Source: Bacteroidota bacterium
GTDB lineage: Bacteria > Bacteroidota > Bacteroidia > Chitinophagales > Chitinophagaceae
Assembly (NCBI GenBank): GCA_013289175.1
Contig: JABDAN010000031.1
Coordinates: forward strand, 1 to 33,261
Direction of reading: 5' to 3'
Length of the DNA stretch: 33,261 bases
In this document: positions 1 through 9,547 of the stretch, piece by piece
How positions within the stretch are numbered: the stretch's first letter is position 1
How the letters are laid out: each line of letters begins with the position of its first letter
Made by a program: the position numbers and the translations under genes
Notes under the pieces: model-generated
What the model was told of the DNA's origin: nothing
Seen by the model: the letters and a program-made list of their open reading frames with translations, nothing else
Database searches by the model: none

Positions 1-552
1 ATAGGTAGCGCATAACATATTGCAATTAGTTGTGAAAGACATTGGATACATCATACTATCGGAAGGCATGTTATGAATTATTTTACAATGCTCCCACTTA
101 TCTTTATCTTTTAAGAAATGAGTTTTCAGTCGAATATTGAATGCCCCACCCTTTCCCAGGTTTCTGATATTATAAAAATGATTGTCCCTTTTTATACTAA
201 AACTGATTACAGGCATTTGAGCTCTTCTATCGTCAATCATTCTTTTGACATCACTGGTCTTACTATATTCATAAGTAGTAATCGCGATTGCCGCAAATAA
301 AATAAGGTTTACAAAACTGAATATCATCTGCCAATATGCGCTGAAACCTTGCCAATCTTCGTTTTTATAAGAAATTTCACCGTGGCGGAAATGAAAAGGG
401 TAAAAGAGAATAATTAATGCGATTACAACAAATGGTATGAGAATAAATGGATTTAAGAAGTATTTATGTATCCAGTATTTTTTTGCAGATATTCTTTGAC
501 ACCAATTGGGGGTCTTTGGTTTTTGGTTGGTCGAATGCGATGTTTCAGTCAT
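1..552 (-). CDS. Two-helix membrane protein of unknown function, 3' end cut by window edge
   Basis: The reading frame starts with ATG at 552 and stays open for 184 codons to the left edge, so the C-terminus is missing. The N-terminus is hydrophilic (starts MTETSHSTNQKPKTPNW). Two hydrophobic segments follow, at about residues 34-52 and 74-93, separated by a short polar loop containing HFRHGEISYKNEDW. The remainder is soluble and probably cytoplasmic. I do not recognise a family. The layout of a short tail, a helical hairpin and a soluble C-terminal domain is common in uncharacterised Bacteroidota proteins. The unbroken frame and membrane-like composition support a real gene; the competing plus-strand frame at 118-300 has no such features. 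Confidence 0.65.
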   Translation of the reverse strand, partial: MTETSHSTNQKPKTPNWCQRISAKKYWIHKYFLNPFILIPFVVIALIILFYPFHFRHGEISYKNEDWQGFSAYWQMIFSFVNLILFAAIAITTYEYSKTSDVKRMIDDRRAQMPVISFSIKRDNHFYNIRNLGKGGAFNIRLKTHFLKDKDKWEHCKIIHNMPSDSMMYPMSFTTNCNMLCATY

Positions 553-791
553 TGTATTGGTTTTTAGCGTATATCAACTTATAGCTAAAGGTAACCAAGC
601 AGGTGGTTTCATCTATTATCCCTTATTTTAACCTGGCATATATTTGCGGTCGTTCGCGATATCCATTGTTCAACCGAGCGCCCGGGTAGTCTGCTTGTAA
701 CCTTACGGATTACAAACATTCTCACGGGAGTTTTTTGATTAATTTGTACACTAAATTATTTAGCTTTATATTGCTAAATAAATTGGTATTC

Positions 792-986
792 ATGCCGTAC
801 TACCATATAACGATTATTTTGAAATCCGGGAAATATTTTCAGGGTATACGGTGTCATCCAGAATATGACCCCAGCCAGGTTAGGTACGTGGTGGAGAAGA
901 AGGCATATGAAACAATTGACAGATCACTGATCGATCAGATTGACGTAGTGCCCACCGCGCAGACAAACACTAACCTGGGCCTGTAA
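792..986 (+). CDS. Small conserved-looking hypothetical protein (64 aa)
   Basis: This is a 64-residue soluble protein beginning MPYYHITIILKSGKYF. The start at ATG 792 is preferred over a TTG at 735, because the extra 19 residues are hydrophobic and look unrelated to the rest. The beta-strand-rich N-terminus (HITIILKSGK) followed by a short helix and another strand (IDQIDVVP) resembles small Bacteroidota proteins of unknown function that begin similarly. No function can be assigned. It is monocistronic, pointing right, with no coding neighbour within 100 bp downstream. Confidence 0.55.
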   Translation: MPYYHITIILKSGKYFQGIRCHPEYDPSQVRYVVEKKAYETIDRSLIDQIDVVPTAQTNTNLGL

Positions 987-1095
987 AGCACCTGTAGCGG
1001 GGTAAGATTTGGTTCGTTTTAAGTAGTGAAAATCCTGCCATGTCGATGGTGGGATTAATTATTATCGTATTAAATTTTATATCGATGTATCTAAT

Positions 1096-1569
1096 CTAAT
1101 TTTCTTGAGGAGAACAAGTAATATTGGAGCTTTTTATCCACTCCTTTAATTTTTTGAAATTTACTTCATCTACATTAATTGCTTTTGCACCATTGCAAAC
1201 ATAAATGTAAGGGGGTTTGCAGTTGTTTGTTGCAAATGTTTCCGAATCGCTATTTTCTATTTGTTGCAGATCAGTATGGCAATCATCACCGGAAGAGGAA
1301 GGAATATCTAATATTTTCATTTTGTCAAAACCTTCTGTAGCTACCAAATCTTCTAATTTTATAATCCAGAAAATGGCTGGATTTGCAACGGTACTTTTGT
1401 AGTAGGTTTCTATATGGTTACAGACATTGCCTGATTTGAGTTCTGCACATTCCTTATTGAAAACCGAGATTCCTCCGCCGTGGCTGCGGAATACCTTTTG
1501 ATTTTTGAACCTCTGCTTATCGCTGCTATATTGTTGGAGGTTAATTGTCCGGATGAAAAATGTTGGCAT
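1096..1569 (-). CDS. Hypothetical protein, third gene of a leftward cluster
   Basis: This is a 157-residue soluble protein beginning MPTFFIRTINLQQYSSDK. An AAGGA sequence lies 4 nt upstream of the ATG, an acceptable ribosome binding site for a group that usually lacks one. The body has several Cys and aromatic residues (CNHIETYY, PAIFWIIKLEDL) and no membrane segment. I do not recognise a named domain. The FIRT(I/V)N-type beginning recalls small proteins encoded next to genes like the one directly upstream, but that is from memory and not demonstrable here. Its first 160 nt overlap the 3' part of the upstream gene in another frame; in the overlap this frame looks more protein-like. Confidence 0.6.
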   Translation of the reverse strand: MPTFFIRTINLQQYSSDKQRFKNQKVFRSHGGGISVFNKECAELKSGNVCNHIETYYKSTVANPAIFWIIKLEDLVATEGFDKMKILDIPSSSGDDCHTDLQQIENSDSETFATNNCKPPYIYVCNGAKAINVDEVNFKKLKEWIKSSNITCSPQEN

Positions 1570-1976
1570 GCATTCCTTATTTCTATTAAAACTTTTTCCA
1601 GTTCAATAAATGAAACCTCTAAATCTTTTGCAACAACAACATATTCAGATCCCCTTCCAATTTCATAACGCATTATAAACTTCTCTATGTTTGAAATTTC
1701 AACATCTATAAAATGATCTTTCATAGAAAAGATAATGGTTATGTCTCCATTGGTTTCCGCATGTGGTTCCGCGTTATAACCATATGATTTACCAAGTAAA
1801 TAAACCAATTTAGCAAAAACACAAGTCTTTTTTGATGCGGCTATTCCTTCGCCATAGTCCCAACCATCTGGCAGTTGACTAAATGATTCTATTTCTTGAG
1901 TTATATTATCTTCATTAGGGAAATATAAATCATAGGAAAAGACAGGAGTGAAAAAAGAAAGATCGATTTCTCCCAT
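1410..1976 (-). CDS. Hypothetical protein with LPDGWD motif; 3' end possibly frameshifted
   Basis: This is a 188-residue soluble protein. It contains SQLPDGWDYGEGIAASK near residue 35, followed by a helix and beta strands (GDITIIFSMKDHFIDVEI). This resembles a widespread uncharacterised family whose members carry an LPxxWDGYGA-type motif and a Gly-rich beta region. The convincing part ends around residue 135 (SFIELEKVLIEIRNA). The remaining 50 residues are rich in Ser, Ala and Asn and overlap the next gene by 160 nt. The +1 frame has stops TAA-TAG just before the next start, so loss of one A from the A5 run near 1599 would end the protein there. The gene starts 2 nt after the stop of its upstream neighbour, implying co-transcription. 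Confidence 0.6.
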   Translation of the reverse strand: MGEIDLSFFTPVFSYDLYFPNEDNITQEIESFSQLPDGWDYGEGIAASKKTCVFAKLVYLLGKSYGYNAEPHAETNGDITIIFSMKDHFIDVEISNIEKFIMRYEIGRGSEYVVVAKDLEVSFIELEKVLIEIRNACQHFSSGQLTSNNIAAISRGSKIKRYSAATAEESRFSIRNVQNSNQAMSVTI

Positions 1977-1978
1977 AA

Positions 1979-2278
1979 CTATTTTTTTACTGGAATATTC
2001 AAGTATTTGACTTCCTGCCCCGTTTGTGTTTCAATACCTGTTATAGTCTTGATTAATCCTTCATTAAGTAGTTTGGCTGTCTCAAAAGACATATTCAATA
2101 TTGTAGTAGGCACACCATTGATTTGCGTTATAATAAAAACATCCGTGTTTGTGTTACCTAACAGAAAACCATTTGTATAGAATCTGTTGAGTGGCAGCTG
2201 TAATATTTTTGCGATACCTTCCGGGGTTGGAATTTCACCGAGCGGAATCCCGTTTTGTACTTTAAGATCTGCTTCCAT
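1979..2278 (-). CDS. Hypothetical protein resembling DUF3467-type small proteins
   Basis: This is a 99-residue soluble protein, the first gene of a leftward cluster with the genes ending at 1410 and 1096. The segment from FYTNGFLLGNTNTDVFI to FETAKLLNEGL has the layout of DUF3467-like proteins: a strand-rich part with an Asp after a hydrophobic run, then a helix around AKLL. The similarity is by eye only. No catalytic motif is visible. The ATG at 2278 follows a region without other genes. Function unknown. Confidence 0.55.
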   Translation of the reverse strand: MEADLKVQNGIPLGEIPTPEGIAKILQLPLNRFYTNGFLLGNTNTDVFIITQINGVPTTILNMSFETAKLLNEGLIKTITGIETQTGQEVKYLNIPVKK

Positions 2279-2302
2279 AAATTTTATAAGGACTATTTTT
2301 TA

Positions 2303-2317
2303 CAAGACCGCCGTAAT
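2303..2317 (-). repeat. Partial copy of the tRNA-Ser anticodon-arm sequence
   Basis: CAAGACCGCCG at 2303-2313 matches 2582-2592 inside the tRNA-Ser gene exactly, and the flanks are similar (TAAT versus CAAT on one side, a T/A run on the other). The copy lies in the noncoding stretch 2279-2532, in the same orientation as the tRNA. It could be the trace of an integration event using the anticodon arm, or a chance match. The rest of 2279-2532 shows no other feature to me. Confidence 0.3.
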
Positions 2318-2530
2318 CCTAAACGTTGGTTCTGAATAGGATATTATTTATTGTGCCGGCAATTCTTAAATTATTTGAATGAGGGACGTGTATTAAAGAT
2401 AATGAGCTGGACGGAAATCAGCAATTATCCCTACTATTATAACATCACCATAGCGTTTGTGTTCGAGGACTTCCCCCAGGCTACCCATTTCGCTATCTAC
2501 CGTTCTAACTTGTTGATAATAAATGTGATA

Positions 2531-2617
<87 letters not shown>

Positions 2618-2760
2618 GGGCGCAAAATTAGGGTTTGGGCACTAATGGCAAAATATTATTCGTGGAAAATGCGACCAATATTTAGATCAAAAATCGTTCG
2701 GCAAGTAGTTGAGTGTACCAACGGCCTACCCTACATGGGGCATTCCCAAACAATAAGATG

Positions 2761-4677
2761 CTATAATACCGCGACAGCTTCTTTCCCGTAGAGTTGATCT
2801 CTGAATGAAAGTGAGGGCGAAGGGATAAATGTTCCGATTCCCAACTGATCCCATTTTTTGTCTATTGCAAGAATCGTCGGTTCATCCGCTACGATAATAT
2901 TGGGCCAGTCTCGATGAAAATCATCCAGGGATTCGGTTTTCGTTGTTCCATCCAGTCCTAAACATGCCAGGATCTTTCCATCTTTTCTGCCTTCAAACAA
3001 GATAGAGTCCCGTTTCGGATCCAGATTGTTGCAGAATCGCCAGAGGGCTACTGGTAAATTCGAAGGATCAATGGTTTCATCTACATACAGGATCATTTTC
3101 ACTGCTGTAGTCAAGAAAATGGCTTCAGCAAATGATGCATGTAATTCACGCACTTGGCCTTTGCGGATTTTGGAAACAGAGACAATTAGACAGGGAATCT
3201 CTCTTTCCAGCAATTGGCGATTAACATTTTTAATTTCAGGAAACGCATCGAGCCAGTCGGCTGTGGGTAAAAATATTTCTCCCGGCGATGCATATCTTTC
3301 ATCCAATTCCTCTTCAAATTTTTTTGTGCCATCCAAGCACATTTTGCCGCCGTAACCAAGTTTGCTGCAACTGTGGTCCAGCACATCCATCGGACCTTGG
3401 GCAAAAGTTATATCGATCGCTGGATTCAGGTTCTTAAAGACATATTTTGCCAGGGACAAATAATCTGTAATCGATATACCTTCATCTACCAGTACCAGGA
3501 TTTTATTGAACATCATCTGACCCGCACCCCACATGGCGCTCATAACTTTTTGGGCATGCCCTGCAAAGGTTTTATGAATCTGTGCGATTACTAGGTTGTG
3601 AAAAACTCCTTCCACCGGCATTTCCATATCTACAATTTCCGGGATCATCATCATCTTCATTGGAGCCAGGAAAATTCTTTCCGTGGCTTTACCCAGCCAG
3701 GCATCTTCCTGCGGGGGAATACCAACAATTGTTGCTGGATAAACCGCATTTTTCTTATGGGTAATGGCAGTGACATGAAAGGAAGGATACCAATCGGGCA
3801 AAGAATAATATCCGGTGTGATCTCCAAATGGTCCTTCCCATATCGGATCTTCCCAGGGATCTACATATCCTTCAATGACGAAATCCGCATCTGCCGGGAC
3901 TTCCAACTCAGGTTGAGTGAGGCAACGGACCAGTTCTACCTTCTTTTTTCGTAGAAATCCAGCCAGCATATATTCATCTACATTGTCGGGAAGTGGCGCT
4001 GTGGCTGCGTAGGCGTATACGGGATCACCGCCCAGGGCAACAGCCACCGGCATGCGCTTTTTGAGTCTCTTATAAGCTTCAAAATGTCGGGCGCTTACTT
4101 TGTGTTTATGCCAGTGCATCCCGGTGAGCCGATCGTTTATCACTTGCATCCTATACATCCCCACGTTTCGGATGCCGGTTTCCGGGTCCTTTGTATGAAT
4201 GACGGGTAAGGTGATAAATGGGCCTCCATCCTTTGGCCAGCAGGTAATGATCGGTAATTTATTTAAGTCGGGGTTTGTGAGAACCACGTCCTGGCAGATG
4301 CCCTTCCCTCGGATTACTTTGGGCATCCAGGCGGCGAACTGAGTTAGTTTGGGAAGTACACGGAGTTTGTCCAAGATGGATTCTTTCGGACCTGCCAGTA
4401 GTTTGAAGAGGTTTTCTATTTCTTTACTGATGTCGTTAAGGTCTGCAACACCTAGGGCGATGCACATTCTTTTCTCACTGCCATAAGCATTCATCAAAAC
4501 TGGAAAATCAAAGCCTGTATTTTCAAACAACAACGCTTTGTTGCGGTCGGGAGTCTTACTCACCCGGTCGGTAATCTCCGCTATTTCAAGCCGGGGATCG
4601 ACATAAGTTTTTATTCGCACCAGTTCACCCGCAGATTCCAGGGCGCTAAGAAAGTCTTCAAGATTATTAAAAGCCAT
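2761..4677 (-). CDS. ubiD: UbiD-family decarboxylase (possibly menaquinone pathway)
   Basis: UbiD enzymes are prenyl-FMN-dependent (de)carboxylases acting on aromatic or unsaturated carboxylic acids. The 638-residue protein carries the family signature EGPFGDHTGYY at residues 281-291, the upstream NVGMYRMQV and MHWHKHK segments (171-193), and the helical C-terminal domain. It is longer than E. coli UbiD (about 500 residues) and closer in size to the enzymes annotated as menaquinone biosynthesis decarboxylase in Bacteroidota. Bacteroidota use menaquinone, so a menaquinone-type substrate is a reasonable but unproven guess. No UbiX-like flavin prenyltransferase is present in the window. The gene follows the DUF6089-like gene by 35 nt on the same strand, so the two may be co-transcribed. 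Confidence 0.9.
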   Translation of the reverse strand: MAFNNLEDFLSALESAGELVRIKTYVDPRLEIAEITDRVSKTPDRNKALLFENTGFDFPVLMNAYGSEKRMCIALGVADLNDISKEIENLFKLLAGPKESILDKLRVLPKLTQFAAWMPKVIRGKGICQDVVLTNPDLNKLPIITCWPKDGGPFITLPVIHTKDPETGIRNVGMYRMQVINDRLTGMHWHKHKVSARHFEAYKRLKKRMPVAVALGGDPVYAYAATAPLPDNVDEYMLAGFLRKKKVELVRCLTQPELEVPADADFVIEGYVDPWEDPIWEGPFGDHTGYYSLPDWYPSFHVTAITHKKNAVYPATIVGIPPQEDAWLGKATERIFLAPMKMMMIPEIVDMEMPVEGVFHNLVIAQIHKTFAGHAQKVMSAMWGAGQMMFNKILVLVDEGISITDYLSLAKYVFKNLNPAIDITFAQGPMDVLDHSCSKLGYGGKMCLDGTKKFEEELDERYASPGEIFLPTADWLDAFPEIKNVNRQLLEREIPCLIVSVSKIRKGQVRELHASFAEAIFLTTAVKMILYVDETIDPSNLPVALWRFCNNLDPKRDSILFEGRKDGKILACLGLDGTTKTESLDDFHRDWPNIIVADEPTILAIDKKWDQLGIGTFIPSPSLSFRDQLYGKEAVAVL

Positions 4678-4712
4678 CCGTTCGATTAGAGGACAAAATT
4701 AGCCAACTAATA

Positions 4713-5555
4713 TCATTGAACCGCCTTCGGACAATCGATTCTTCCCCTTCCGTAAAAACTGTTTTTGCTTGATACCAATGCAATACTCACACGAATACCC
4801 GTGTAATAGTACACGTCTTTGTATTTTGGACTGCCGCGTTGTGTGCCACCCGGTGGATAAGGTGCACCCCCTTTGAGTTCATTTCCCCGATAGGCCATTT
4901 CAACGGCTTCACCACCTTTTGCTGCTTGCAAAACTGCTTGGTCTACATAAATAGTACTTACATCGTCAATATAGTCTGTAAATGTTTTTCGAAATCCGAC
5001 TTCGTAGGCCAGAACAACATTTTCACTGACGCGAAATTTGATACCGCCTCCGACTGGAATGGCAAAATTTGTTAAGCTGTAAGGCCTTTGGCCCGGATAG
5101 GCTGCCAGACCCTCCCCTTCTGTGCTCAGAGGCCTTAGAAAAACCTTGTGGCCGAGCGTATCAAATGCGTACGGGTTGTCATGGAATACAGCTATACCTC
5201 CAAAAACAAAGGGTGAGAACATATGGCGGGTAATATCCATAAAAGTATATTCTCCCAGCAGGTTCCACTCTGTTATATTGGATTGAAAACTCAGATTCCG
5301 GAAAACCAGGTTGGGGTTATTGTATTGGTCTGCAGCGCCTACTTTCATAATATTGATATTGCTGGTAACAGAAAAATTACGGGTAATATCATATTGTGCC
5401 CCTACGCCAAAAGCAAAAAAAGATTGATCAAATGTATAGGCCTTTCCTTGTAAATCGCCGGAGTAGTTGGATACGCCACCGGTAACGTTAACGTGCCAGC
5501 GCTGTGCACTTGCAAATGCCGGAACAATAAGAAGCGAAATAAACAAAGACTTCAT
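4713..5555 (-). CDS. Outer-membrane beta-barrel protein, DUF6089-like
   Basis: This 280-residue protein starts with a clear signal peptide (MKSLFISLLIVPAFASAQ, cleavage after the Ala-Gln region). It continues with alternating aromatic/Gly strands typical of an eight-stranded barrel: NVTGGVSNYSGDLQG, FGVGAQYDITRNFS, SPFVFGGIAVF, IPVGGGIKFRVSENVV, YYYTGIRVSIAL. This pattern, including YSGDL near the N-terminus, matches the DUF6089/OmpA-like barrel family of Bacteroidota; the role is unknown. It should be exported by Sec and inserted in the outer membrane. It is divergent from the DUF5916 gene across 229 bp of noncoding DNA that must hold both promoters. Confidence 0.8.
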   Translation of the reverse strand: MKSLFISLLIVPAFASAQRWHVNVTGGVSNYSGDLQGKAYTFDQSFFAFGVGAQYDITRNFSVTSNINIMKVGAADQYNNPNLVFRNLSFQSNITEWNLLGEYTFMDITRHMFSPFVFGGIAVFHDNPYAFDTLGHKVFLRPLSTEGEGLAAYPGQRPYSLTNFAIPVGGGIKFRVSENVVLAYEVGFRKTFTDYIDDVSTIYVDQAVLQAAKGGEAVEMAYRGNELKGGAPYPPGGTQRGSPKYKDVYYYTGIRVSIALVSSKNSFYGRGRIDCPKAVQ

Positions 5556-5784
5556 ACTTAAAAGATTTTGACGGATTAAAATCTTTCAAGGAGTATGGAT
5601 GATAGTGAGGGAATTTCAGCAGAAATTGGAAAATGAGCGGGCGATCATGCCCATAACGCAACTATTACGCCATTTATTGAAAAGTGGTGGCTAAAAGTAG
5701 AAGGATTTATAGTTAAATGCAAGCTAAAATGAAGCTATTCGGCAATAAATCGTATTTTTTCGTCCCACAACAATGATCCTGTAG

Positions 5785-7959
5785 ATGAGGACTGGCCTGA
5801 CTCTGTTCATTTTTTTGCTGCTTTGGAGTTCTGTTTTTTCCCAAAAGAAGAATGCCGGCTATTTAATTCATATTCATCATGCTTCCGGACCCATCACCAT
5901 TGATGGTGTCTTGGATGAACCGTCCTGGTCGCAAGCCGAAGTAGCCAAGGACTTTTATATGATCCTTCCCATGGATACTTCTTTCGCACATGTGAGGACG
6001 GAAGTGCGTATGACCTATAGTTCAAATATGTTTTACCTGTCAGCGGTTTGTTATGACGGTAAACCAGGACCGAATATGGTCGAATCCCTGAGGCGGGATT
6101 TCAGCTTCAGCAAAAACGACAATTTTATTTTTTTTCTGGATACTTACGGGGACCAGACCAGCGGATTTACTTTCGGAACCAATGCGGATGGCGCCCAATG
6201 GGACGGCTCCATGTACGAGGGAGGTAAAGTCGACCTGAGTTGGGACAATATCTGGTATTCGAAGGTCAAGCAATATTCTGACAGATATATCATGGAGGTG
6301 GCTATCCCATTTAAAACCCTTAGATACAGAAAATACCTGACCAACTGGGGGATTAACCTGAGTCGAAATGATCTGAAAACGACAGAAAAATCGAGTTGGG
6401 CCCCGGTACCCCGACAATTTCCCTCCGCATCATTGGCCTATACGGGTACTTTGCTTTGGGATACCATTCCACCCGCGCCCGGCACCAATATTTCACTCAT
6501 TCCCTATGTGCTTACCCAAGCCTTCAAAACTTTTAACCCATCTCTTCCTACACAATACAAGACGATGGTGGGTGGCGATGCAAAGATTGGTATTACTTCC
6601 TCCCTCAACCTGGATCTAACCGTAAATCCGGATTTTTCGCAGATTGAAGTAGACAAGCAGGTAGTCGACCTAAGCCGTTATGAATTATTTTATCCGGAAA
6701 AACGACAGTTCTTCCTGGAGAATGGGGATCAGTTCAACAATTTTGGATATACAGACATCCGGCCGTTTTTTTCGCGTCGGATTGGACTGGGCATACCCAT
6801 AGAATTTGGAGGAAGACTCAGTGGCAAAATCGACAACAACTGGCGAATTGGTGCCATGGACATGCAAACCAATTCAGTTGATTCTCTTGGCCTGCCCCAA
6901 CAAAATTTTGCCGTCCTTGCATTGCAAAGAAAAGTTTTCTCCCGGTCTAATATCAACTTCATGTGGGTGAACAAACAATCCGTGGACTACGAACCTGGAA
7001 AAGACTCAACGTATCCGGCCTACACATCCTATAACCGTACCCTGGGACTGGAATATAATCTGGCATCTCCCAATAATTTCTGGACTGGCAAACAGCTTTT
7101 CATGAAGTCATTTACACCAGGTTCCTCGGGAAAAGATTGGGTGGTTGCAGGCAACCTTCAATATTCCAGTAAAAAATGGCTGATTAATGGCGCCTATCAG
7201 TACATAGGCAGTAACTACAAGGCAGAAGTCGGTTATATCCCAAGGACCGGTTATATTCGAATTGATCCGCAACTATCTTATTATTTTTTCCCAGACAAAG
7301 GATCCGTCTTGAGCCATGGCCCACAATGGTTTTCAAATTTTTATTATAATGAAAAATTCCAGACAACTGATAATGAGAACATTGTGGATTGGTTGATTAC
7401 CTTCAGAAATAAGGCCACACTGACCCTCGTTGGCATGCAGGATTATGTGAAATTGCAAGCACCTTTCGATCCGACCAATACCGGAATAGGATACCTGCCT
7501 ATAGGATCAGAACATAAGTGGATGACAGGCGGAGTGGATTTCGTCTCCAAACCTCAAAGCATATTTACCTATGATTTTTCCATCCGTTATGGAGGCTACT
7601 ATGCGCAAGGCAATAAACTAACCATTCTTACCGATGCGGGAATCCGTTTTCAGCCCTATGTCAATCTGACTTTGGCCACTTCTTATACTGTGCTTGATCT
7701 TCCACAACCCTGGGGAAATACTCGGTTTTTATTGGTCGGTCCTCGGGTTGACATTACGCTGACCAACATGATTTATTTTACGGTATACGTTCAATACAAC
7801 CAGCAAATTAAAAATATGAATATCAATGCCCGTTTGCAGTGGCGGTATAAACCTGCATCAGATTTTTTTCTGGTCTATACGGACAACTACTATATCACAC
7901 CTTTTTCAGTCCGAACAAGATCTGTTGTGTTGAAACTAAATTATTGGTTAAATATGTAG
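5785..7959 (+). CDS. CBM9-like/DUF5916 outer-membrane protein
   Basis: This 724-residue protein has a signal peptide (MRTGLTLFIFLLLWSSVFSQ). An N-terminal carbohydrate-binding-module-9-like domain covers about residues 28-205 (ITIDGVLDEPSWSQA, FYLSAVCYDG, YIMEVAIPFKTLRY). The long C-terminal part has the DUF5916 pattern, including NPDFSQIEVDKQVVDLSRYE and FYPEKRQFFLENGDQF, then many aromatic beta strands ending with LKLNYWLNM. Such proteins are predicted outer-membrane barrels of unknown substrate. The ATG at 5785 immediately precedes the signal peptide. It converges with the BamA-like gene, the two stops being 43 nt apart with no obvious terminator hairpin. Confidence 0.85.
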   Translation: MRTGLTLFIFLLLWSSVFSQKKNAGYLIHIHHASGPITIDGVLDEPSWSQAEVAKDFYMILPMDTSFAHVRTEVRMTYSSNMFYLSAVCYDGKPGPNMVESLRRDFSFSKNDNFIFFLDTYGDQTSGFTFGTNADGAQWDGSMYEGGKVDLSWDNIWYSKVKQYSDRYIMEVAIPFKTLRYRKYLTNWGINLSRNDLKTTEKSSWAPVPRQFPSASLAYTGTLLWDTIPPAPGTNISLIPYVLTQAFKTFNPSLPTQYKTMVGGDAKIGITSSLNLDLTVNPDFSQIEVDKQVVDLSRYELFYPEKRQFFLENGDQFNNFGYTDIRPFFSRRIGLGIPIEFGGRLSGKIDNNWRIGAMDMQTNSVDSLGLPQQNFAVLALQRKVFSRSNINFMWVNKQSVDYEPGKDSTYPAYTSYNRTLGLEYNLASPNNFWTGKQLFMKSFTPGSSGKDWVVAGNLQYSSKKWLINGAYQYIGSNYKAEVGYIPRTGYIRIDPQLSYYFFPDKGSVLSHGPQWFSNFYYNEKFQTTDNENIVDWLITFRNKATLTLVGMQDYVKLQAPFDPTNTGIGYLPIGSEHKWMTGGVDFVSKPQSIFTYDFSIRYGGYYAQGNKLTILTDAGIRFQPYVNLTLATSYTVLDLPQPWGNTRFLLVGPRVDITLTNMIYFTVYVQYNQQIKNMNINARLQWRYKPASDFFLVYTDNYYITPFSVRTRSVVLKLNYWLNM

Positions 7960-8002
7960 GGATCATATAAAGCCCTCAAGGCCACTACGCTCCTGCTGGT
8001 TT

Positions 8003-9217
8003 TCAAAACACTTCTCCTAGATTTACGAAAAATCCCCTAGATCCTTGTGTTCCCCAGGCATAGTCCAGCGCTATATTTGTCCGAGAAAATTTGTTCAGCA
8101 TGATTCGAATGCCTAATCCGGCTCCAGGTGAAATAACGGCATATTTTCCTGTTAGGACATCCGAAAAGGTTTCGGCGTTGGCAAAAATTACACCCCCAAA
8201 CAAACCGTTGCGGGTGATAACAAAACGATATTCCGCTTCTTGGTCGATCATATTCAAACTTCTGAACCTTCCTTGGATATACCCCCTACCGGTATTGCTG
8301 AATTCGTCCCAGGCCGTACTGGGCAACAACAAATAGGGAGGCCGCCCTCCCAGCGTAAACCAGTTGTAACTCCAAAACGCCATAATATTCCTGGATTTAG
8401 CAGGAAAAGGTATATAAGTCCTGAATTCAAGCAGTAGGGACTGCCAGTCATTGTCGCTGCCCATCCAGGTAAATTTGGGCTCAAAAAGCACATTGGCATA
8501 GATTCCTCCTTGAGGATTGATCGGATTTCTTCTTGAGTCGTATTTTACGGACAATGAAATGCCGGAAGCCTTTTCGGTAGACGAATATCCATATTGTTCA
8601 AAATCGCTGGGGTGATCAGTCGGAGGATCGACTTCTTTGATATTCCAGAAAAGGTCAAAGTCATATCCAATGCCGGCATAAAGATCCCGTGCGATTTTTC
8701 GCAAAATTGCCTGATGGAGTTTGACATAATTATAAACCAATTCATAACTGCTATCCTGTTGGGTATATCCTCCCAGACCAAAGGTGAGCGAGGGATATTT
8801 CAGGTATCTCCAGTCTGAAAGAATATTGTATTTATTGTCTTTAGTCCAGATGCTCGAGGCAATCGGGAAAATGATCTGATTGTTCGCCGTATAGGCAATA
8901 CTCGATACGACGGTAGAAATATTTTCAGACTCGTGGTTGTGCGTTCCCAAGTAAAAAGCAGCGTTCCCACTGATTACGCCGGCAAATCCGGTTTGCAGGG
9001 TATATCCGACAGCCGGGAAAGCACTGAAATGAATTTTTCCCTTTTTATTGATGATCGTGTCATCACGGGTTACAGAATTTTTATTAAAAATTCTCTCGCC
9101 GATATCAATCAGATCAATTTGCTTGATGCCCGGAGTAATGGCTGTGTCGGGCACAAATTGCGCAAGCAGGGTTGCAGGGTATAGAAGGGAAATTACTACA
9201 TAAAGACGTTTAAGCAT
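8003..9217 (-). CDS. Omp85/BamA-TamA family outer-membrane protein without POTRA domains
   Basis: The start at ATG 9217 directly gives a signal peptide (MLKRLYVVISLLYPATLLAQ); a start at 9238 would add seven polar residues. The mature protein is a 16-strand-type surface antigen barrel. It contains ISLSVKYDSRRNPINPQGG, the family hallmark RxxP..GG, late strands GAGLGIRIML and NIALDYAWG, and a C-terminal Phe after a final strand (GFFVNLGEVF). At about 400 residues it is about half the length of BamA and has no POTRA repeats, as in the short patatin-like or lone barrels of Bacteroidota. Function beyond outer-membrane location is uncertain. Confidence 0.85.
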   Translation of the reverse strand: MLKRLYVVISLLYPATLLAQFVPDTAITPGIKQIDLIDIGERIFNKNSVTRDDTIINKKGKIHFSAFPAVGYTLQTGFAGVISGNAAFYLGTHNHESENISTVVSSIAYTANNQIIFPIASSIWTKDNKYNILSDWRYLKYPSLTFGLGGYTQQDSSYELVYNYVKLHQAILRKIARDLYAGIGYDFDLFWNIKEVDPPTDHPSDFEQYGYSSTEKASGISLSVKYDSRRNPINPQGGIYANVLFEPKFTWMGSDNDWQSLLLEFRTYIPFPAKSRNIMAFWSYNWFTLGGRPPYLLLPSTAWDEFSNTGRGYIQGRFRSLNMIDQEAEYRFVITRNGLFGGVIFANAETFSDVLTGKYAVISPGAGLGIRIMLNKFSRTNIALDYAWGTQGSRGFFVNLGEVF

Positions 9218-9547
9218 CAGTACCGGGTTGCAGTGCAAGGTAATTCAGTGATTGAATACATCTGTTTTTATCGGCCTCGCTTTGTTTGTTTAACGAATCG
9301 TTAATACCAAAAGCAAATTTAAAACTACTGGCGCATTGTATGGCCTCCAATTAAATATTTCCACGATTTGATTAAATACTAGGAGCTGCCAGAATGGGAT
9401 CATTCAAGAAAAAGGTTGGATTTCGCTTTTTTTCTCTTTAAACAGCTGCAGTCGGTAGAAGTTTAATGTAATTGTATTTTTTTAATTTTAAAAAGCGACC
9501 ATGCGAATCATGTTTTTTTGCGAAAAGACAGTACACCTTCCCCACCC
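9218..9547. other. Noncoding stretch upstream of the BamA-like gene
   Basis: This AT-rich stretch separates the BamA-like start from the AraC-gene stop and contains no convincing gene. On the minus strand, CAAATTTA at 9314-9321 reads TAAATTTG, a match to the Bacteroidota -7 element TAnnTTTG, about 97 nt before the start codon. A -33 TTTG at proper spacing is not evident, so the promoter is only a candidate. No hairpin terminator is visible for the AraC gene. Confidence 0.4.
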
